From positions 310,001 to 374,000 of the forward strand of contig NZ_PYGJ01000002.1 in assembly GCF_003014475.1 (NCBI RefSeq): 64,000 nucleotides of DNA, read 5' to 3'. Both the position numbers and the translations under genes were made by a program. This document shows positions 18,774 through 27,773 of this stretch, piece after piece (position 1 is the stretch's first letter; every line of letters starts with the position of its first letter). Origin of the DNA: Shimia abyssi. GTDB lineage: Bacteria > Pseudomonadota > Alphaproteobacteria > Rhodobacterales > Rhodobacteraceae. The notes beneath the pieces were generated by a model, which made no database searches, was not told the DNA's origin, and worked only from the letters and a program-made list of their open reading frames with translations.

Positions 18774-19008
18774 GGCGGGTCTCCCTGAGAATGGCTGATA
18801 CCGTTAAAAAGACGTGCGCATGAGGTGTCATCACCCAAGCCGATTTGCAAGGTATTACGGGCATTTTCTTAGCCATTTAACCTGGTATCCCCATTGGTCC
18901 GGCCCATTTCCGACCAAACTGCTATGAGGACCATTTGAATTGTGTCACGGTTTACTCAGGTTTATTCCTACCAACTTTTTTCAACTCTCTCATTTTCCGG
19001 AGGACAAA

Positions 19009-19506
19009 ATGTCACCAACGCCCAGAACTTTTTCTCATATTGGTCTGTCCGTCCCAGACGTTGACGCGGCCGTCGACTTTTACCGCGATGTTTTGGGGTT
19101 CTACACAATCATGAAGCCAACTGACATATCGGAAGATGACACAGATATCGGTAGAATGTGTTCTGATGTCTTCGGTCAGGGCTGGCGCAAAATCCGCATC
19201 GCCCATATGGCCACCGCAGACCGTGTCGGGATCGAAATATTTGAATTCGACGGAAACCGCCCGCCCAAGGACAATCTCGACTTCCGCACCCACGGCACGT
19301 TTCATTTTGCTATTCAGGATCCAGATGTCGAAGGGCTTTTGGCCCGCATCGTTGCCGCAGGTGGTAAACAACGCATGCCCATCCGAGAATATTTCCCCGG
19401 CGAAAAACCCTATCGGATGGTCTACGTCGAAGATCCCTTTGGTGTCGTGTTTGAGCTCTACAGCCATTCTTATGAACTGACCTACTCGGCAGGTGCATAC
19501 GATTAA
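19009..19506 (+). CDS. VOC family protein (glyoxalase/dioxygenase superfamily)
   Basis: 165-residue protein with two beta-alpha-beta-beta-beta repeats. The metal-ligand positions are plausible: His in FSHIGLSVPDVDAAV, His in FRTHGTFHFAIQD and Glu in FGVVFELYSHSY. CGGAGGACAAA gives a strong ribosome site before the selected ATG, which excludes an upstream in-frame extension. It could be a lactoylglutathione lyase relative or a ring-cleavage enzyme; sequence alone does not decide. Confidence 0.8.
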   Translation: MSPTPRTFSHIGLSVPDVDAAVDFYRDVLGFYTIMKPTDISEDDTDIGRMCSDVFGQGWRKIRIAHMATADRVGIEIFEFDGNRPPKDNLDFRTHGTFHFAIQDPDVEGLLARIVAAGGKQRMPIREYFPGEKPYRMVYVEDPFGVVFELYSHSYELTYSAGAYD

Positions 19507-19928
19507 TCCCGGCGTCTCGCGTGCCGCTCTGAGAGGAATCGCTAGCATAATGCCGCTCAAAAAGCGGCCCAATAAACTGGAATTCAAACCGCCTCTGGGT
19601 GGTTTCACTAAAATTTTGACTGAGGTTTCGCCCATTAATCAGGCATCAACGCCCATGTCAGCACAACAATTCATCACATCTCTCCAAGCGCCCAAAAAAA
19701 CGGCGTCCTAAATTGCACCTGCAGCATTGTCGAACAAGGGTAAGGCACCCGACGCGCAACCGGACATCACTGCCAATTTGCACAATATATCGGGTGTGTG
19801 ACGACCTTACGAATTGGACCTCGAAACAGGTCGCCACACGGATCGCAACAAACAGTTGCAGGGTCTGAGGTAAAACCAATTGCGCCTCCGCGCAAGAGTT
19901 TGCCCGCTCGCCCTGCAGGAGGATGCTT
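19507..19928. other. 422-base gap upstream of urtA with two hairpins
   Basis: Holds two hairpins just after the VOC gene: GCCGCT/AGCGGC (19552-19568) and AAACCGCC/GGTGGTTT with loop TCTG (19586-19605, one G-T pair), the second followed by an AT-rich run, probably the VOC terminator. The remaining ~320 bases upstream of urtA must hold its promoter, but I see no convincing sigma-70 or sigma-54 pair. A 72-codon frame here has no family look and no ribosome site. Confidence 0.5.
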
Positions 19929-21206
19929 ATGAATTTCCTGAAATCCACGCTCGCAGGCTCTGCCGTTTTCGCCGCCCTCGCCAGCGCAGCCTACGCCGCT
20001 GACACGATCAAGGTCGGCGTTCTGCACTCACTCTCGGGCACTATGGCCATCTCTGAAACGACTTTGAAAGACACCATGCTAATGCTCATCGATGAGCAGA
20101 ATGCCAAAGGTGGCATTCTGGGCAAACAGCTTGAAGCAGTTGTCGTGGACCCAGCTTCTGACTGGCCACTCTTTGCTGAAAAAGCCCGCGAACTGCTCAC
20201 CGTCGAAGATGTAGACGTGATTTTCGGTAGCTGGACCTCAGTGTCTCGCAAGTCCGCCTTGCCCGTTCTTGAAGAACTTAACGGCTTGATGTTCTACCCA
20301 GTTCAGTACGAAGGTGAAGAAAGCTCCAAAAACGTTTTCTACACTGGCGCCGCGCCGAACCAACAGGCAATCCCGGCAACGGATTATTTCCTCGACGAAT
20401 TGGGTGTCGAAAAATTTGCATTGCTAGGCACCGACTATGTCTACCCACGCACCACGAACAATATTCTTGAAAGCTACCTCAAGGACAAAGGCATCGCCGC
20501 TGACGACATTTTCGTCAACTACACGCCATTCGGTCACTCTGACTGGTCCAAGATCGTCGCTGACGTGGTCGCATTGGGTGCAGACGGTAAAAAAGTTGGC
20601 GTGATCTCGACCATAAACGGCGACGCCAACATCGGTTTCTATAAGGAGCTGGCAGCAGCTGGCGTATCAGCTGACGATATTCCCGTTGTGGCGTTTTCGG
20701 TTGGCGAAGAAGAACTCTCCGGCCTGGACACAACCAACCTCGTTGGACACCTCGCAGCATGGAACTACTTCCAATCGGCGGAAAGTGACCTCAACGAAGA
20801 ATTCATCACAGCGTGGAAAGCCCGCATGGGCGAAGATCGCGTCACCAACGACCCGATGGAAGCGCACGTGATCGGCTTTAACATGTATGTCAAAGCGGTC
20901 GAAGCTGCGGGCTCCACCGATGTCGACGCTGTACGCAGCGCCATGTATGGCCTCGAAGTGCCAAACCTGACCGGCGGAACTGCCGTAATGCTGCCCAACC
21001 ACCACTTGGCCAAACCAGTCCTGATCGGCGAAATACAGGAAGACGGACAGTTCGACATCATTTCCCAAACCACGGAAGTTCCGGGCGATGCATGGACAGA
21101 CTTCCTGCCGGAATCAGCAATCCTCAAGTCTGATTGGCAGTCCTTGGAATGTGGCATGTACAACACTGAAACCGAAAGCTGCGTCCAGTTGCTCTCGAAT
21201 TACTAA
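19929..21206 (+). CDS. urtA: Urea ABC transporter, substrate-binding protein
   Basis: Periplasmic urea-binding protein, 425 residues, of the amide/short-chain-amide class. Signal peptide ends at AYAAD; the mature start TIKVGVLHSLSGTMAISET is diagnostic for UrtA. Further marks: DPASDWPLFAEKARELL, VIFGSWTSVSRKSVLP-like segment, GLMFYPVQYEGEESS, GTDYVYPRTTN and AWNYFQSA. GCAGGAGG lies 7 bases before this ATG; another ATG two codons earlier directly abuts the site and is unlikely. Confidence 0.96.
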   Translation: MNFLKSTLAGSAVFAALASAAYAADTIKVGVLHSLSGTMAISETTLKDTMLMLIDEQNAKGGILGKQLEAVVVDPASDWPLFAEKARELLTVEDVDVIFGSWTSVSRKSALPVLEELNGLMFYPVQYEGEESSKNVFYTGAAPNQQAIPATDYFLDELGVEKFALLGTDYVYPRTTNNILESYLKDKGIAADDIFVNYTPFGHSDWSKIVADVVALGADGKKVGVISTINGDANIGFYKELAAAGVSADDIPVVAFSVGEEELSGLDTTNLVGHLAAWNYFQSAESDLNEEFITAWKARMGEDRVTNDPMEAHVIGFNMYVKAVEAAGSTDVDAVRSAMYGLEVPNLTGGTAVMLPNHHLAKPVLIGEIQEDGQFDIISQTTEVPGDAWTDFLPESAILKSDWQSLECGMYNTETESCVQLLSNY

Positions 21207-21215
21207 GCATGACAT

Positions 21216-21245
21216 TGATGCAGGGGGCACTTTCTCCCTGCATCA
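21216..21245 (+). terminator. Perfect 10-bp hairpin between urtA and urtB
   Basis: TGATGCAGGG pairs with CCCTGCATCA around a 10-base loop. It lies 9 bases after the urtA stop, with no T-run. Such hairpins after binding-protein genes usually give partial termination or protect the upstream mRNA, so that the binding protein is made in excess over the permease. Confidence 0.65.
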
Positions 21246-21299
21246 CCTTCCAGCTCCTGACAAAAAACACTTCCCAATAATCAATTTCTGGTAGGACAC

Positions 21300-23279
21300 A
21301 TGCGGGCTCTTCTCGCCGCCATCGCGGCCGTTTTTCTCTTCTCCCCTCCGGCCCAATCCCAAGAAGCCGCGCCTGCCGCTTCTGAACTGGGTGCGATCCA
21401 GACGATTCTTCAAGAACACGGCGACATCATCGCCAAAGGCTCGCGCAAAACCATCGCCCCAGCGATCGAGGCCATCGCTGCCAGCGGTCTCACACAGGCT
21501 CAGACAGTTCTGCAAACTTGGCAATCCAAGGACATGTGGCGCCGCAAGTCCGACGGACTGTTCTTTTCAGGCGAAGAAATCGCCAAAAAAACTTACCGCC
21601 TTACTGATTTCGACACAGGCGAAGCCATCGGTGAATTAGACAAGGGCGACCTCAAACAGCTCAAGCCCAACAGCGGCGTACGCGCCCTGATCGGCGTTGC
21701 ACTAGTCCAGTTTCAACTCTCAGATCCCGACGCCACCCGCCGCCTTGAGGCTCTGACGGCCATTCAGCGTGATCCCGAGATCAGCCACCTCGCCCCGCTA
21801 CGGGCCTCCATTCCCGGTGAATCTAACCCAACAATCAAGGCCCGCAAGGAACAACTCGAAACCCTGCTGACCATCAGCTTTGACACGGACGAGGCCGCCC
21901 GCATCGCTGCCATCACCCGCATTTCGGGTGACATCTCTCTCGACACACGTGCAACGCTCAACACCCTGCTCGACACCACCCGAAAAGTCACTGCCGGGGC
22001 CATCCCCGACGGCGAAAATGTCGCCCGGTCGCTCATTCCGGGTTCCGACACGCTGTCAGTAGATGACGCTTACTCCCTGCTTGCGACCAAGGGCCTCGCT
22101 CCACCGCGCATTCCTGACAATGAAATTCGCACCGCGCTCGCCGCCAATATCGACGGCGGCTCAGTCGGCGGCGTACCTGTCGCCAGCCTCACCAGCACCG
22201 AGGCCCGCGAACGCGCCTATGCCTCGCTTGTCGATAACGGCCTCGCCGCACCGCAACCGACCCAATCTGAGATCACCGCCGCTCTCACTGTCCACAGCTT
22301 CTTTGACGCCTATCTGGAGCCCTCCTCCGCCGTCACCGATGCCGCTGAAACCGCACTTTCCGCTATCGAAACCCGCGTCGCCCTCAACCAGACACTTGAC
22401 CTCGCACTGGACGGCATCTCACTGGCCTCAATTTTCTTCCTCGCTGCCATTGGTCTCGCCATCACCTTTGGCGTAATGGGTGTGATCAACATGGCACATG
22501 GCGAATTCATCATGATGGGCGCCTATACCGGCTACGTCGTCCAGCAACTTGTTCCGAACTACACCGTGTCGATCCTCATCGCCCTGCCTCTCGCCTTTGC
22601 CGTGACTTTCGCCGCCGGCGTCGCGATGGAACGGCTCGTCATCCGCCACCTCTACAACCGCCCGCTAGAAACACTGTTGGCGACTTTCGGAATCTCGATC
22701 GCCCTGCAACAGATCGCCAAAAACATCTTCGGCACCCAGGCCCGCCCCCTCACTGCGCCCGCATGGCTCGATGGTGCATGGGTGCTGAACGACGTGGTCT
22801 CAATCAGCTACATCCGCATCGCCATTTTCGTCTTGGCGCTGATCTTTCTTAGCGTCTTTCTCTTCATCATGAAACGCACGCGCCTCGGTCTCGAAACCCG
22901 CGCCGTCACCCAAAACCCTCGCATGGCCGCCTCGATGGGTATCAACCCTGACAAGGTCAACATGCTCACCTTTGGCCTCGGCTCCGGCATCGCGGGCATC
23001 GCAGGCGTTGCCATCGGCCTCTTTGCCAAAGTCACCTCCGAACTTGGCTCTGACTACATCGTGCAATCCTTCATGACTGTGGTTGTCGGCGGCGTCGGCA
23101 ATATCTGGGGCACCCTCGCAGGTGCCGCCATGATTGGCTTCCTGCAAAAAGGAATCGAGTGGATGAACCCATCCAACACGCTCGCAGCCCAGACCTACAT
23201 GATCATCTTCATCATCATCTTCATCCAATTCCGCCCCCGAGGCATCATCGCCCTCAAGGGCCGCGCAGCAGGAGACTGA
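21300..23279 (+). CDS. urtB: Urea ABC transporter permease UrtB
   Basis: 659 residues. A signal peptide (to about 20) and a long periplasmic N-terminal region (~350 residues, alpha-helical, rich in Ala/Thr/Arg, with TYRLTDFDTGEAIGELD-like segments) precede a LivH-type permease of about 290 residues beginning at ALDGISLASIFFLAAIGLAITFGVMG. Marks: NMAHGEFIMMGAYTGYV, LLATFGISIALQQIAKNIFG, AVTQNPRMAASMGIN and VVVGGVGNIWGTLAGA. The N-terminal region is typical of UrtB, although its role is unknown. Confidence 0.95.
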   Translation: MRALLAAIAAVFLFSPPAQSQEAAPAASELGAIQTILQEHGDIIAKGSRKTIAPAIEAIAASGLTQAQTVLQTWQSKDMWRRKSDGLFFSGEEIAKKTYRLTDFDTGEAIGELDKGDLKQLKPNSGVRALIGVALVQFQLSDPDATRRLEALTAIQRDPEISHLAPLRASIPGESNPTIKARKEQLETLLTISFDTDEAARIAAITRISGDISLDTRATLNTLLDTTRKVTAGAIPDGENVARSLIPGSDTLSVDDAYSLLATKGLAPPRIPDNEIRTALAANIDGGSVGGVPVASLTSTEARERAYASLVDNGLAAPQPTQSEITAALTVHSFFDAYLEPSSAVTDAAETALSAIETRVALNQTLDLALDGISLASIFFLAAIGLAITFGVMGVINMAHGEFIMMGAYTGYVVQQLVPNYTVSILIALPLAFAVTFAAGVAMERLVIRHLYNRPLETLLATFGISIALQQIAKNIFGTQARPLTAPAWLDGAWVLNDVVSISYIRIAIFVLALIFLSVFLFIMKRTRLGLETRAVTQNPRMAASMGINPDKVNMLTFGLGSGIAGIAGVAIGLFAKVTSELGSDYIVQSFMTVVVGGVGNIWGTLAGAAMIGFLQKGIEWMNPSNTLAAQTYMIIFIIIFIQFRPRGIIALKGRAAGD

Positions 23280-23336
23280 CACTATGCCGCTCTGTTTCTC
23301 CGCCCTTTGGGTCACACCCATCAAACTGCATTCATC

Positions 23337-23388
23337 TTGCCAAAAATACTTCGGGGGTGTCGCCAAGGGCGACGGGGGCAGCGCCCCC
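23337..23388 (+). repeat. Dispersed intergenic repeat, copy B, inside the urt operon
   Basis: CCAAAAATACTTCGGGGG followed by two perfect hairpins: GTCGCC/GGCGAC (loop AAG) and GGGGGC/GCCCCC (loop AGC). It separates urtB from urtC by 141 bases, where other urt gene pairs nearly touch. Matches copy A at 16818 over most of its length. Confidence 0.7.
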
Positions 23389-23420
23389 AAACCCCAAAAA
23401 CCACCCAAAGGCGCCCGGCC

Positions 23421-24653
23421 ATGACCAGATCCCTCTTTGCCCGCAATCCTTCGGTGCTGATTTTCCTGTCTTGCCTCGCGCTCTTCACACTGGGCGTCAC
23501 CGCCCTGTCCGAGGCGATGGGCACCGGCATGGTCTCCACCAGCTTTGTCAAAACACTCGGAAAAACTCTATGCCTTTGTCTGATCGCCCTCGCGATGGAC
23601 CTAGTCTGGGGCTACACGGGTATTCTCTCGCTGGGTCATTTCGCCTTCTTTGGACTGGGCGGATACATGATCGGCATGTGGCTAATGTATGAGCGCACCC
23701 GCGACATCATCGTGTCTTCCATGGCCAACAATGAAATACCCCCCACCCAGCAAGAAGTCATTGACGCTATTGGCAACCAGATCTTTGGCGTCGTGGGCAG
23801 CTCGGATTTCCCACTCATCTGGGCTTTCTCCCACTCACTGACTCTGCAACTGATCCTCGTCGTCGCCGTGCCCGGCCTGCTGGCATTAATCTTCGGCTGG
23901 CTCGCCTTCCGCAGCCGTGTAACCGGCGTCTACCTCTCCATCCTGACCCAGGCGATGACGCTTGCTCTTGCGCTCTACCTCTTTCAGAACGACAGCGGAC
24001 TGCGCGGCAATAACGGTCTCTCCGGCCTGCAAAACGTGCCCGGCCTTGACGACGTTCCCCAAGCCACCGTGTCGCTATGGTTCCTGTGGGCCTCAGCCCT
24101 CGCACTCGGACTCGGCTACCTATTTGCTGCATGGGTGGTCTCGGGTAAGTTCGGCTCGGTCCTGCGTGGCATCCGCGATGACGAGGCGCGCGTGCGTTTC
24201 CTTGGCTACTCGGTCGAAGGGTACAAACTCTTCATCTTCACCGTCACCGCCATAATCGCAGGCATCGCCGGGGCGCTCTACTACCCCCAGGCGGGCATTA
24301 TCAACCCGGCAGAAATTGCCCCCATCGCCTCAATTTACCTCGCGGTCTGGGTGGCTATAGGTGGACGCGGCCGCCTTTATGGTGCGGTCATCGGCGCTGC
24401 CTTCGTTTCACTTGTCTCCACTTGGTTTACAGGCGGCCAAGTGCCGTCGGTTCCCTTAGGTTTCTATACCGTCGACTGGGTCGACTGGTGGCAAGTGGTG
24501 CTGGGCCTCTCTTTCGTCTTAGTTACCCTTTTTGCTCCCAAAGGCATTGGCGGGCTCTTCGACTACTTCACCGGTCGCACCCCCCCTGATCGCCACGGTC
24601 AGGATCTCGGCCCCGGCGCGGGCTCTCTCCAGGAACAAGAGGCCGACACATGA
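23421..24653 (+). CDS. urtC: Urea ABC transporter permease UrtC
   Basis: LivM-type permease of 410 residues with about ten hydrophobic segments. CLIALAMDLVWGYTGILSLGH, FFGLGGYMIGMWLMYERTRD, LRGNNGLSGLQNVPGL, LRGIRDDEARVRFLGYSVEGYK and YYPQAGIINPAEIAP are characteristic. It follows the intergenic repeat; an open extension upstream runs through that repeat and is not coding. Stop overlaps the urtD start (ATGA). Confidence 0.95.
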   Translation: MTRSLFARNPSVLIFLSCLALFTLGVTALSEAMGTGMVSTSFVKTLGKTLCLCLIALAMDLVWGYTGILSLGHFAFFGLGGYMIGMWLMYERTRDIIVSSMANNEIPPTQQEVIDAIGNQIFGVVGSSDFPLIWAFSHSLTLQLILVVAVPGLLALIFGWLAFRSRVTGVYLSILTQAMTLALALYLFQNDSGLRGNNGLSGLQNVPGLDDVPQATVSLWFLWASALALGLGYLFAAWVVSGKFGSVLRGIRDDEARVRFLGYSVEGYKLFIFTVTAIIAGIAGALYYPQAGIINPAEIAPIASIYLAVWVAIGGRGRLYGAVIGAAFVSLVSTWFTGGQVPSVPLGFYTVDWVDWWQVVLGLSFVLVTLFAPKGIGGLFDYFTGRTPPDRHGQDLGPGAGSLQEQEADT

Positions 24654-25390
24654 GCACCCTTCTCGAAGTTTCCGGCGTTTCCGTCTCCTTTGATGGCTTC
24701 CGCGCGATCAACAACCTGTCCTTCCAGATCGGCGCCGCCGAAATGCGCGCCATCATTGGCCCCAACGGCGCCGGAAAGACCACGTTCATGGACATTGTCA
24801 CTGGCAAAACCCGCCCGGATGAGGGCCGCGTAATCTGGGGTGAGAAATCGGTCTCGCTCCTCAAACTTTCCGAGGCCCAAATCGCCCGCGCCGGGGTAGG
24901 CCGCAAATTTCAACGTCCTACCGTGTTCGAGGACCAATCTGTCTTCGACAACCTCCTGCTGGCACTCAAGAAAGACCGCAATCCGCTTGCTGTTCTCTTT
25001 TATAAACGAGGCCCAACAGACACGGAAAAAGTAGTGGCACTGGCGGAACAGATCGGACTCAACGAACAGCTTTACCGTAAGTCCGGTGAACTCAGCCACG
25101 GCCAGAAACAATGGCTCGAAATCGGCATGTTGCTGGCCCAAGAACCGCAACTCCTGCTGGTTGATGAACCCGCCGCGGGCATGACGCCGGAGGAACGTGA
25201 ACACACCACCTCGATTCTGGTCGAGGCCGCAAAAACACGCGCGGTTGTCGTTGTTGAACACGATATGGAGTTTGTGCGACGCCTGAACTGCAAAGTCACT
25301 GTCCTGCACGAAGGGTCTGTGCTGGCCGAAGGTTCACTCGACCACGTCACCTCGAACCAAGAGGTCATCGATGTTTATCTGGGGCGCTGA
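24650..25390 (+). CDS. urtD: Urea ABC transporter ATPase UrtD
   Basis: LivG-type ATPase, 246 residues. Walker A GPNGAGKTTFMD, the branched-chain type GVGRKFQRPTVFEDQSVFDNL, signature ELSHGQKQWLEIGMLLAQEP (LSHGQ instead of LSGGQ, as usual for UrtD) and Walker B LLLVDEPAAGMTPEE. It couples ATP hydrolysis to urea import with UrtE. Translationally coupled to urtC by a 4-base overlap. Confidence 0.96.
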   Translation: MSTLLEVSGVSVSFDGFRAINNLSFQIGAAEMRAIIGPNGAGKTTFMDIVTGKTRPDEGRVIWGEKSVSLLKLSEAQIARAGVGRKFQRPTVFEDQSVFDNLLLALKKDRNPLAVLFYKRGPTDTEKVVALAEQIGLNEQLYRKSGELSHGQKQWLEIGMLLAQEPQLLLVDEPAAGMTPEEREHTTSILVEAAKTRAVVVVEHDMEFVRRLNCKVTVLHEGSVLAEGSLDHVTSNQEVIDVYLGR

Positions 25391-25393
25391 AAC

Positions 25394-26089
25394 ATGCTGA
25401 AAATCGACAATCTCAACCTGCATTACGGCAGTTCGCAAATCCTGCATGACATCTCATTGCAGGCCGAACTCGGCAAGACCACCTGCGTCATGGGCACCAA
25501 CGGCGTTGGCAAGACCTCACTGCTCAAAGCCATCTCCGGCACTCACACGCGCAGCTCCGGAAGCATTACAATAAATGGCAAGCCAATTGACGTGCTCCCT
25601 GCCCACGCCATGGCCCAACTCGGCGTTGGCTATGTGCCTCAAGGACGTGATGTCTTTCCGCTGCTCACTGTGCGCGAAAATCTGGAAACCGGCTATGCAT
25701 GCTTGCCTAAATCAGAGCACTTCATCCCCGATGAAATTTTTGAGCTTTTCCCGATCCTCCAAGACTTCCTGCACCGACGCGGTGGCGATCTGTCTGGCGG
25801 CCAGCAACAACAGCTCGCCATCGCTCGCGCCTTGATCACCAAGCCTAAACTCCTTTTGCTTGACGAACCTACCGAAGGCATCCAACCAAACATCATCAAA
25901 CAAATCGGCAAGGTCATCGACTACCTGCGTGACCGTGGCGACATGGCCATTATCCTCGTCGAGCAATTCTTCGACTTCGCCTATGACCACGCCGACAGCT
26001 TCGTCATCCTGCGCCGCGGCGCCGTGGTGAAATCCGGCACCTCCGACAGCCTCAGCCGCCAAGAACTACTCGAGGCGGTTTCAGTTTAG
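25394..26089 (+). CDS. urtE: Urea ABC transporter ATPase UrtE
   Basis: LivF-type ATPase, 231 residues. MLKIDNLNLHYGSSQILHDI, Walker A GTNGVGKTSLLKAI, GVGYVPQGRDVFPLLTVRENLETGY, signature DLSGGQQQQLAIARALI and Walker B LLLLDEPTEGIQPNI. The tail has FDFAYDHADSFVILRRGAVV, standard for UrtE. Three bases separate it from urtD. It closes the urea importer; the urease genes that use the urea lie about 7 kb upstream on the same strand. Confidence 0.96.
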   Translation: MLKIDNLNLHYGSSQILHDISLQAELGKTTCVMGTNGVGKTSLLKAISGTHTRSSGSITINGKPIDVLPAHAMAQLGVGYVPQGRDVFPLLTVRENLETGYACLPKSEHFIPDEIFELFPILQDFLHRRGGDLSGGQQQQLAIARALITKPKLLLLDEPTEGIQPNIIKQIGKVIDYLRDRGDMAIILVEQFFDFAYDHADSFVILRRGAVVKSGTSDSLSRQELLEAVSV

Positions 26090-26156
26090 CCCGCCCTTGC
26101 TTTAAAATGCCACAGGTCCGAATGTGTATGCATCGCAAGCCTCACTTCGGACCCAA

Positions 26157-26915
26157 ATGGACAACACTTACCCTCTGCGCGCCGCGCTCTTTCACGACGC
26201 CACGCCGGTCCTGCCACGTCCCGGCTTTGCCTTTCGCCGCACCGGGCGTAAAATTATTTTCATTGGGTTCAATAAAACCGCGACATCCTCACTTGCCATG
26301 CTGATGATGGCCTCGGGTATCCTGACCATCCATTCCTCCGGCAACGGAAAACTTTTTGGTCGTCCAGAGGCAGAACAAGCCACTATCCCCCACGCCACGC
26401 GCCACATCAAAGCCAACCTCGACGCCCAGCGCCCACCGCTCCACGGTTTGGAAGGCTATGATGTCTTCATTGATCTCACCGTCGGCCCGCACGATCTCAA
26501 CCTGCGCTTTGCCGAATTCCACGCGGCCTACCCGGACGCGCTTTTTATCCTCAACACACGATCCGTCCAAGGCTGGCTCGCCTCGCGCCGCGCCCACAAA
26601 AAGCTGGTTCAGATCACCGCGAAATATCTCGTCCTGCGCCCGTGGCAGGTGCTCGAAAAATGGCGCAACGATTTTGCGACCCACCACGCGAACGCCCGCA
26701 CCTATTTCGCCCGAAACGCCCCAGACCAATTCTTCGAATGGCCGGTTTCCGCGCCTCCGGAACAACTCGCTACCTTTTTCGCTCGCCACGACATCCCGCT
26801 CGCCCCTTCCCTCTACTTCCACATCCGCGAAACCGGCGGCCTTTTCCTGCCGCCCCCACTCAAAGCCATTGCACACCCCACAGAAATCCCCATCCTTCCC
26901 TCGAACCAACCTTGA
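26157..26915 (+). CDS. Sulfotransferase-family protein
   Basis: 252-residue protein with the PAPS-binding loop of sulfotransferases near its start (KIIFIGFNKTATSSLAMLM, the NKTxT/S form), and later DVFIDLTVGPHDLNLRFAEF and PDALFILNTRSVQGWLASR, which fits the 3'-phosphate motif (RSV..W). No signal peptide. Acceptor is unknown; relatives modify carbohydrates or lipids. The start is uncertain: GTG at 26124 is in frame, but MDNTYPLRAALF with a weak CGGA site seems likelier. It is placed between urtE and an SDR gene without obvious link. Confidence 0.65.
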   Translation: MDNTYPLRAALFHDATPVLPRPGFAFRRTGRKIIFIGFNKTATSSLAMLMMASGILTIHSSGNGKLFGRPEAEQATIPHATRHIKANLDAQRPPLHGLEGYDVFIDLTVGPHDLNLRFAEFHAAYPDALFILNTRSVQGWLASRRAHKKLVQITAKYLVLRPWQVLEKWRNDFATHHANARTYFARNAPDQFFEWPVSAPPEQLATFFARHDIPLAPSLYFHIRETGGLFLPPPLKAIAHPTEIPILPSNQP

Positions 26916-26916
26916 A

Positions 26917-26950
26917 TTCTCAATGTTTCAAAGTACCCCCCCGGAGGCGC
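26917..26950 (+). repeat. Short relative of the dispersed repeat, copy C
   Basis: ATTCTCAATGTTTCAAAGTA followed by CCCCCCCGGAGGCGCC. The ATTCTCAATGTT lead-in is the same as directly before copy A (16809-16819), but the paired hairpins are missing. It lies just after the sulfotransferase gene. Confidence 0.5.
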
Positions 26951-26994
26951 CCGCCATCACCAAACACCCGGCAACCAACGAAAAGGACACATTC

Positions 26995-27738
26995 ATGCGC
27001 CTTGAAAACAAAACCGCTATCGTCACCGGCGGCGCCTCAGGCTTCGGCGCTGGGATCGTCGACAAATTCCTTACCCAAGGCGCGCGCGTCATGATCGCAG
27101 ACTTGAATGAAGAGGGCGCAAAAGCCAAGGCGAACGAACACGCAGACGCCTTCGGACATCACGTCGATGTCGCAGACAGCGAAAGCGTCGCCAACATGAT
27201 TATCACCGCCCTGTCTCAGTGGGGCCATGTCGATATCCTGGTTAACAACGCTGGCGTCACCCACCTCCCTGCCCCGCTGGACACGATCACCGAGGACGAT
27301 TTCGATCACGTCTTTGCTGTGAACTGCAAATCTATCTACCTCACCGCCCGCACTCTTATTCCCCATATGAAACAGCGAAGCGCCGGAACAATCCTCAATG
27401 TCTCGTCCACCGCAGGTCTCTCACCCCGCCCCAACCTGAATTGGTACAATGCCTCCAAAGGCTGGGTGAATACCGCCACCAAAACCATGGCCGTCGAACT
27501 TGCGCCCTTTGGCATCCGCGTAAATGCCCTTAACCCTGTCGCAGGCGAAACGCCCCTTCTCAAGAGTTTCATGGGCGAAGACACCCCCGAAATGCGCGCC
27601 AAATTCCTAGCCTCAATCCCACTAGGCCGCTTCTCACAACCCGAGGATATGGGCAATGCCGCCTGTTTCCTCTGTTCGGACGAGGCCAGCATGATCACCG
27701 GCACTCTGATGGAGGTCGATGGCGGGCGCTGCATCTAG
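26995..27738 (+). CDS. SDR family oxidoreductase
   Basis: Classical short-chain dehydrogenase, 247 residues. NAD(P) loop TGGASGFGAGI (14-24), ADLNE after beta-2 (acidic, favouring NAD), NNAGV, catalytic Ser in NVSSTAGLS, YNASK with Tyr/Lys, and the C-terminal ITGTLMEVDGGRCI. AAGGAC precedes the ATG. The frame is open far upstream over the sulfotransferase gene, but that part is out-of-frame shadow. Substrate not determinable; similar enzymes act on sugars, 3-oxoacyl or aldehyde compounds. Confidence 0.86.
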   Translation: MRLENKTAIVTGGASGFGAGIVDKFLTQGARVMIADLNEEGAKAKANEHADAFGHHVDVADSESVANMIITALSQWGHVDILVNNAGVTHLPAPLDTITEDDFDHVFAVNCKSIYLTARTLIPHMKQRSAGTILNVSSTAGLSPRPNLNWYNASKGWVNTATKTMAVELAPFGIRVNALNPVAGETPLLKSFMGEDTPEMRAKFLASIPLGRFSQPEDMGNAACFLCSDEASMITGTLMEVDGGRCI

Positions 27739-27773
27739 CGAGGACAGCCCGCAATGGCTGGAGAAGCGCGCTC

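Noticed and set aside
19493..19711. 72-codon frame between the VOC gene and urtA
   Set aside because: Crosses two hairpins and lacks any protein-like motif.
19742..19755. Possible sigma-54 -24/-12 element (GG-N10-GC) upstream of urtA
   Set aside because: Only the GG and GC pairs match; the -12 part reads GCGCA rather than TTGCA, and no NtrC sites accompany it.
26356..26994. 213-codon N-terminal extension of the SDR gene
   Set aside because: It overlaps the sulfotransferase gene in another frame; SDR homology starts at MRLENKTAIVTGG with its own ribosome site.
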